Assembly: GCA_016793465.1 (NCBI GenBank)
Contig: JAEUJW010000075.1
Location: 124,001 to 188,000 of the forward strand
DNA: 64,000 bases
Direction: 5' to 3'
Source: Myxococcales bacterium
GTDB lineage: Bacteria > Myxococcota > Polyangia > Nannocystales > Nannocystaceae
The notes beneath the pieces were generated by a model. That model was not told the DNA's origin. It saw only the letters and a list, made by a program, of their open reading frames with translations, and searched no databases. This document shows, piece after piece, positions 59,583 through 64,000 of this stretch. A program made the translations under genes and the position numbers. How positions within the stretch are numbered: position 1 is the first letter of the stretch; each line of letters starts with the position of its first letter.

Positions 59583-60931
59583 GCGACGACAAGCCCTCGG
59601 GCTTCGAATGCGACCGCACCGTCGACACCGACGGAGTCGTCGGCGCGCGCTGGTGGAACCAGGCCCTGCTCGCCGCCGAGAAGGACACCGGCCGCCGCAA
59701 CATCCTCAAGTTCCTCGGCATCGGCGGCCTCACCCTCGCCACCTGCGCCGTCTGCACCGACGCCTGCGACGATGAATACTCGCTGTTCGGCGGCGACGAC
59801 GACTACAGCTACACCCGCCGGCGCTCGCTCGAGCTGCAGAAGCAGTACGGCTGGGACTTCGGCGCGCCCGACGTCCCGCTGGTGTTCGACGGCGCGGTCA
59901 CCAGCCCGTTCGACCCGGCGAGCGTCGCCACCCTCGAGCAGGACCTCGCGCCGACCGCCTACGCCGCCTTCCACGTGCCGACGCTGCTGCAGTCGCCGCT
60001 CGCCGTGCCCACCGACCGCCCCGCCGAGGAGACCACCCCGTTCGAGCCGCTCGCCAGGAAGCTGCGGCCGGTCTTCACCCCCGCGATGGAGAAGGCCTAC
60101 AAGTGCGGCGAGGCCCTCGCGGCCATGCTGCACGCCAAGCAGGCGCCGGTCGCCGTCCTCGTCGACCTGCCCGGCCCCGAGTCGGTCGCCTTCGCCGCCG
60201 GCGCGGCCGCCCACTTCGAGCCGGTGTTCCTGCTCGACAACTGGCCCCACCCCGAGGGCGTCGTGCCCTCGCACCTCGCGCTCGCCGCCGCCGTCTACTA
60301 CCAGCCCGCCTTCGTCAAGCAGAAGGCCGCGCGCCCGCCCGGCAGCCCGCCGCTGTTCGTGCTCGACCGCACCCGCCTCAACGCCTACGTCGACACCGCC
60401 GGCAAGTTCGACAACCGCTACACCGCCCGCGTGCCCTCGCTCGCCGCGCTCAAGTCGGCGACCGGCGACAAGCTCAAGTGGATGCTCTACGTCGTGCGCA
60501 GCGTCGCCGACCTGCCCGAGCTCGAGGACCTCAACGAGGCGTTCGTCGCCTTCGCCGGCGCCAGCACCCCCGTCCGCGCGATCACCCTCGACATGTTCAC
60601 CCCCGGCCCCGACGGCGCCTTCGTGTACACCAGCGGCGCGGCGCCCCCCGACGCCGGCACGGCCCCAGCGCCCGCCCCGGTCGAGCGCTTCGCCAGCGAC
60701 TACCCGAGCGACGGCGCCTACCTCGACAGCGGCGTCGGCGGCGGCAGCGGCGGCAGCGACGCCGACGCGCGTCGCACCCACGGCTATCACCCGTCGACGC
60801 GCCCGACGAGCTTCTCGACGGGCTCGCCGGTCGACTTCGGCACCGCACCCATCGTCATGGCCGCGGCCACCGGCGCGATCCTCGGATCTCGCTACGACCG
60901 CCGCGGCTCGTGGAACCGCACCGGAGGCTAG
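59579..60931 (+). CDS. Unknown protein with internal Tat-like signal and Gly/Ser-rich tail
   Basis: A 450-aa protein of no family I recognise. Residues about 38-62 read GRRNILKFLGIGGLTLATCAV: a twin-arginine-like motif (R-R-N-I-L-K) and hydrophobic stretch, followed by a Cys pair (CTDACDD) that could be a lipid or metal site. It lies about 38 residues from the start, longer than usual for a Tat signal. The middle alpha/beta region (about 90-360) contains VAVLVDLPGPESVAFAAGAA and WMLYVVRSVADLPELEDLNEAF. The C-terminus is Gly/Ser/Arg-rich (GVGGGSGGSDADARR, SRYDRRGSWNRTGG). The start is GTG 59579, overlapping the previous stop. Confidence 0.75.
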   Translation: MSDDKPSGFECDRTVDTDGVVGARWWNQALLAAEKDTGRRNILKFLGIGGLTLATCAVCTDACDDEYSLFGGDDDYSYTRRRSLELQKQYGWDFGAPDVPLVFDGAVTSPFDPASVATLEQDLAPTAYAAFHVPTLLQSPLAVPTDRPAEETTPFEPLARKLRPVFTPAMEKAYKCGEALAAMLHAKQAPVAVLVDLPGPESVAFAAGAAAHFEPVFLLDNWPHPEGVVPSHLALAAAVYYQPAFVKQKAARPPGSPPLFVLDRTRLNAYVDTAGKFDNRYTARVPSLAALKSATGDKLKWMLYVVRSVADLPELEDLNEAFVAFAGASTPVRAITLDMFTPGPDGAFVYTSGAAPPDAGTAPAPAPVERFASDYPSDGAYLDSGVGGGSGGSDADARRTHGYHPSTRPTSFSTGSPVDFGTAPIVMAAATGAILGSRYDRRGSWNRTGG

Positions 60932-60936
60932 CCGCC

Positions 60937-61503
60937 ATGCAGCACAAGATCTTCGCCATGGAGCTGTGCATCCTCATGCAGGACGACCGGCTGTGCGGCC
61001 AGCTCCGCGACCTCGTCCGCACCCACCCGCGGCGCGTCGGCTTCCAGGAGAAGTGGCAGATGTACAGCCGCGTCCGCGACCTCCTGCGCCAGAACCTCGA
61101 CCTCGTGGTCAAGGGCTGCTGGGACTTCTTCGACGAGGACGACAAGGCCCAGAGCGACTTTAAAATGTGGTGCGACGGCCTGTTCACCGAGGAGGGCGCG
61201 CGCGACACCCCCTCGGGCAGCGGCGACCCGCGCACCGACCCGCGCTACATGACCTTCACCATGGCGTTCCTGCTGCAGGCCGGCGCCCCGAGCGTCGAGA
61301 CCCTGTCGGACCGCTGCGAGATCCCCGAGGCCCGCCTGTGGAAGCGCGAGACCTTCGCCTTCCTGCTCGAGCAGATCGGCCACCTCAACTTCGGCTCCGT
61401 CAAGGGCGACGTCATCTACGTCATCCCCGGCGCCGACGGCTGGGCGCTCACCGCCGAGGACCTCCAGCTCGACAAGTTCCACTACTTCCGCGACATCGAA
61501 TAA
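60937..61503 (+). CDS. Small unknown protein of the oxygenase/ATP-grasp cluster
   Basis: A 188-aa soluble protein without recognised family. It is helical and charged: MQHKIFAMELCILMQDDRLCGQLRDLV, KWQMYSRVRDLLRQNLDLVVKGCWDFFDEDD, SDFKMWCDGLFTEEGARD, YMTFTMAFLLQAGAP, and a C-terminal winged-helix-like region (LWKRETFAFLLEQIGHLNFGSVKGDVIYVIPGADGW...). It starts 5 bp after the previous gene, with a ggagg ribosome site, and ends with TAA directly abutting the stop of the convergent oxygenase gene. Possibly a helper or small-molecule-binding subunit; nothing firm can be said. Confidence 0.72.
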   Translation: MQHKIFAMELCILMQDDRLCGQLRDLVRTHPRRVGFQEKWQMYSRVRDLLRQNLDLVVKGCWDFFDEDDKAQSDFKMWCDGLFTEEGARDTPSGSGDPRTDPRYMTFTMAFLLQAGAPSVETLSDRCEIPEARLWKRETFAFLLEQIGHLNFGSVKGDVIYVIPGADGWALTAEDLQLDKFHYFRDIE

Positions 61504-62265
61504 TTAAAACCAGGTCTCCCACACGCCGGCGTCGACCTCGACCCCGTGCAGCGTCACCGAGATCCTGTCGCGCCTGCCCGTGAAGCCCTGGATCTGGTGC
61601 AGCCTGTAGCTCTCGAGCAGCAGCGCGTCGCCGGCCCGGTACAGCGCCGTCGCGGCCGTGCGGCGCAGCTCGGCCGGCGACGCCGCGTCGCGCCCGCGGT
61701 AGCGCACGTCCCACACCCGCAGCCCGCCGCCCCGCGTCGGCGGCTGCAGCATGATCACCAGCGTCAGCGCCCGCGCGCGCCGCTCGAGGTGGAGCGGGCT
61801 GATGCCCTCGGTGTCGAAGTGCACCACCCCGCCCTCGCGCGCCACCTTCTCGCCCGCCGGGAACACGTGCACCCCCGGCCCGCAGAACCCCGGCCGCGTG
61901 CGCACCCGTCCGCCCGCGAGCCGCCCGTACAGCGCCCGCACGCGGGCCTGCATGCCCGGCAGCGTCGCCTCGACCAGCGCGTCCGACCGCGACGCATGAT
62001 TAAAATAGTCGCCCGCGCGTCCGGTCTCGAGGTGCGTATAAAACGCCCGACCGAGCGCGAACTGCTCGCCGCCGAAGTCCGCCGTCCACGCGCCGCGCCG
62101 CTGCATCACCGCGCTCGCCGCCGCCGCGCACTCCTCCGCCGACCACAGCCCGCGCACCCCCGCCGCCAGCCCGTGCGTCAGCGACGGCGCGAGCGCCGGC
62201 TCGCCGCTCGCCCGCCAGTCCGCGGCGCGGGTCCACGAGATCCGGGGCGGCCTGTCCTTCGCCAT
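61504..62265 (-). CDS. 2OG-Fe(II) oxygenase (prolyl 4-hydroxylase-like)
   Basis: A 253-aa protein with the classic 2-oxoglutarate/Fe(II) dioxygenase site: His149 and Asp151 in GGVVHFDTEGISP, distal His223 in SYRLHQIQGF and the 2OG-binding Arg234-x-Ser236 in TGRRDRISVTLHG. The N-terminal half (about 1-110) contains WSAEECAAAASAVMQRRGAW, as in P4H-type oxygenases, and CGPGVHVFPAGEKVA preceding the metal site. It differs from the two HxD...H proteins of the cluster in motif spacing and surrounding sequence, so it is a separate enzyme type. ATG 62265 is the start; the frame extends further upstream only as a shadow of the AAA-ATPase gene. Confidence 0.9.
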   Translation of the reverse strand: MAKDRPPRISWTRAADWRASGEPALAPSLTHGLAAGVRGLWSAEECAAAASAVMQRRGAWTADFGGEQFALGRAFYTHLETGRAGDYFNHASRSDALVEATLPGMQARVRALYGRLAGGRVRTRPGFCGPGVHVFPAGEKVAREGGVVHFDTEGISPLHLERRARALTLVIMLQPPTRGGGLRVWDVRYRGRDAASPAELRRTAATALYRAGDALLLESYRLHQIQGFTGRRDRISVTLHGVEVDAGVWETWF

Positions 62266-62361
62266 CGCCAGCCCGCGTATCAAACCCGGGGACCCCGGCC
62301 CGGTCAAGCCGGGCGCCGCCGATCGTTGTGATCGCCGAGGTTGCGTGATATCAAGCCGTCG

Positions 62362-64000
62362 ATGCCCACCCACCCGCCCCTGCCGATCGGCACGGCCGAT
62401 TTTCGCAAGATCCGGGAGGCGGGCAAGCTGTACGTCGACAAGACTGCGCTGATCGATCAAGTGGTCGCCGACCCCGCCGAGGTGCTCTTGCTGCCGCGCC
62501 CGCGCCGGTTCGGCAAGACCACCAACCTCTCGACCCTGCGCTACTTCTTCGAGCGCAGCCCCGAGGATCTCTCGGCCCTGTTCGCCGACCTCGCCGTGTG
62601 GCGCTCCGAACCGGCCAGGGCCCGCTTTCAGCGCCACCCTGTCATCTACCTGACCCTGAAGGACCTGAAGAAGACCAGCTTCGACGAGTGCCTCGCCGGC
62701 CTCGGATTTTTCATCACCCAGCTCTACAGCGAGCACCAGAGCATCCTTGAAGCTGGCCAGCTCACCGGATCGGAGGCCGATGATTTCCGCGCCATCCTCG
62801 AGCGTCGGGCCGACCAGACCCTCATCGAGACCTCGCTGCGCCAGCTCTCGATCTACCTCCACCGGCGCCACGGCGAGCCTGTCGTCATCCTCCTCGACGA
62901 GTACGACACCCCGCTGCACAGCGCGTTCTTCCACGGCTACTACGACGCGGCGGTGGCCCTGTTCCGCGGCCTGCTCGGCGGCGCGTTCAAGGACAACCGC
63001 AGCCTCTACAAGGGCGTGCTGACCGGCATCCTGCGCGTCGCCAAGGAGAGCATCTTCTCCGACCTCAACAACCTCGCCGTCCACAGCCTGCTCGAGCCGC
63101 GCTACGCGCCCTACTTCGGCTTCACCGAGCCGGAGGTCGTGGACCTCGCGCGCCGCGCCGACCACCGCGGCTCGCTCGACGAGCTGCGCGACTGGTACAA
63201 CGGCTACCTGTTCGGCGGCGTCGTGATCTACAACCCGTGGTCGGTGCTGTCCGCCCTCGATCGCGGCGTCTGCGCGCCGTACTGGGTGAACACCAGCGCC
63301 AACGAGCTCATCCGCGAGCTGCTCCTGCGCGCCACCGGCGACTCGCACCTCGAGCTCGAGGCTGTGCTCCGCGGCGAGTCGGTGCACAAGCCGCTCACCG
63401 AGCACACGGTGCTCCGCGACATCTACCGCGACACCACCGCCCTGTGGAGCTTCCTGCTGTTCTCCGGCTACCTCGCGGCCCGCGACGTCCGCCGCGACGA
63501 GCTCGGGGGCCTCAGCGCCGACCTCGGCCTGCCCAACCGCGAGCTGCGCTCCGTGTTCGCCAACCTCTTCAAGAGCTGGCTGCAAGCCGGCCTCGGCGGG
63601 CCCCGCCAGGTCGAGGACATGTCGCGCGCCCTGCTGCGCGGCGACCTCGAGCAGTTCGAACACCACCTCGCCCGCCTGCTCGTCGAGTCCGCCTCCACCT
63701 TCGACACCGCGGGGACCGAGCGCATGCCGCCCGAGCAACTGTACCACGCGTTCGTGCTCGGCCTGCTCCTGCACCTGCAGCCCGACCACGCCGTGCGCTC
63801 CAACCGCGAGTCCGGCTACGGCCGCGCCGACGTGCTCGTGGTCCCGCGCCGTCCCGGCCTCCCCGGCGTGGTCCTCGAGCTGAAGGTCAAGTCGCGCCGA
63901 CGGACCCTCGCGCAGACGCTGGCCGACGGCCTGCAGCAGCTCGCCGACCAGGACTACGCCGCCGAGCTGCGGGCCGCCGGCGCCGCTCCGATCCACGAGA
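62362..64000 (+). CDS. AAA-ATPase-like / PD-(D/E)XK nuclease family protein (partial at window edge)
   Basis: At least 546 residues; the 3' end lies beyond the window. Begins with PLPIGTADFRKIREAGKLYVDKTALI, the hallmark of the AAA-ATPase_like (PF09820) family, with a Walker A-like segment LLPRPRRFGKTTNLST (P-loop variant) and Walker B VVILLDEYDTPLHSAF. The C-terminal part holds the PD-(D/E)XK core of PDDEXK_9-type proteins: RADVLVVPRRPGLPGVVLELKVKS. Members of this family are multicopy in many bacteria and anaerobes; roles in mobile-DNA interactions have been suggested, not proven. ATG 62362 is the family-typical start. It is divergent from the 2OG oxygenase. Confidence 0.9.
   Translation, partial: MPTHPPLPIGTADFRKIREAGKLYVDKTALIDQVVADPAEVLLLPRPRRFGKTTNLSTLRYFFERSPEDLSALFADLAVWRSEPARARFQRHPVIYLTLKDLKKTSFDECLAGLGFFITQLYSEHQSILEAGQLTGSEADDFRAILERRADQTLIETSLRQLSIYLHRRHGEPVVILLDEYDTPLHSAFFHGYYDAAVALFRGLLGGAFKDNRSLYKGVLTGILRVAKESIFSDLNNLAVHSLLEPRYAPYFGFTEPEVVDLARRADHRGSLDELRDWYNGYLFGGVVIYNPWSVLSALDRGVCAPYWVNTSANELIRELLLRATGDSHLELEAVLRGESVHKPLTEHTVLRDIYRDTTALWSFLLFSGYLAARDVRRDELGGLSADLGLPNRELRSVFANLFKSWLQAGLGGPRQVEDMSRALLRGDLEQFEHHLARLLVESASTFDTAGTERMPPEQLYHAFVLGLLLHLQPDHAVRSNRESGYGRADVLVVPRRPGLPGVVLELKVKSRRRTLAQTLADGLQQLADQDYAAELRAAGAAPIHE

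Noticed and set aside
61504..63996. 830-codon minus-strand frame extending the 2OG oxygenase upstream
   Set aside because: The upstream part is antisense to the AAA-ATPase-like gene with clear Walker motifs; the oxygenase starts at 62265.

Overview
The window is high-GC DNA, with third codon positions overwhelmingly G or C. It looks like a chromosomal segment of a predatory or social delta-proteobacterium, most likely a myxobacterium of the Nannocystis / Enhygromyxa type. Supporting traits are many lipoproteins with Thr/Gly/Asp/Glu linkers after the lipobox, a MYXO-CTERM-like tail, a Ser/Thr kinase with TPRs, large hybrid histidine kinases, DUF4215 cysteine-rich repeats, LDL-receptor class A modules, and ADYC, YHYH and choice-of-anchor-L type proteins. 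The genus is inferred from gene content only. I see no rRNA, CRISPR array, insertion sequence or prophage structural gene.

Layout. 1-16.5 kb is signalling: a Ser/Thr kinase running off the left edge, an ADYC lipoprotein with tandem FNG[IV]Q repeats, a four-gene translationally coupled set (hybrid kinase, CheR, CheB, receiver-kinase), a cell-wall amidase whose catalytic domain appears split by a golvesin-like module, and a divergent 1235-aa double hybrid kinase. 16.6-24.8 kb holds small metabolic and stress genes (nitroreductase, methyltransferase, LysR with a divergent NmrA-type reductase, ECF sigma factor with anti-sigma, GST, Cu/Zn SOD). 24.9-25.9 kb is an eight-gene tRNA array on the minus strand containing a duplicated Phe-spacer-Met unit. 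26-44 kb is rich in secreted lipoproteins, mixed with an MFS exporter, a Mur-ligase-like enzyme and an aspartyl beta-hydroxylase-like enzyme. 44-50 kb carries a guanylate/adenylate cyclase with a phospholipase D-like protein, and an alpha/beta hydrolase - chorismate synthase - membrane protein operon.

Two regions stand out. At 51.0-52.8 kb a 612-aa protein combines a DUF4157 module (HEAWH), characteristic of effectors of extracellular contractile injection systems, with a C-terminal ADP-ribosyltransferase-like domain, so it is a probable toxin. At 54.5-62.3 kb an unusual enzyme cluster joins a Rieske oxygenase, two paralogous HxD...H dioxygenase-like proteins, a third and different 2OG-Fe(II) oxygenase, a glutathionylspermidine-synthase-like ATP-grasp ligase, a DUF350 membrane protein, a Tat-like exported protein with a Gly/Ser-rich tail, and a small unknown protein. 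I regard this as the best candidate for an undescribed peptide- or metabolite-modifying system. The right edge holds a partial AAA-ATPase / PD-(D/E)XK protein.

The gene calls rest on motifs, codon bias, start/stop overlaps and family memory. No searches were run, so family names given as 'like' should be checked.
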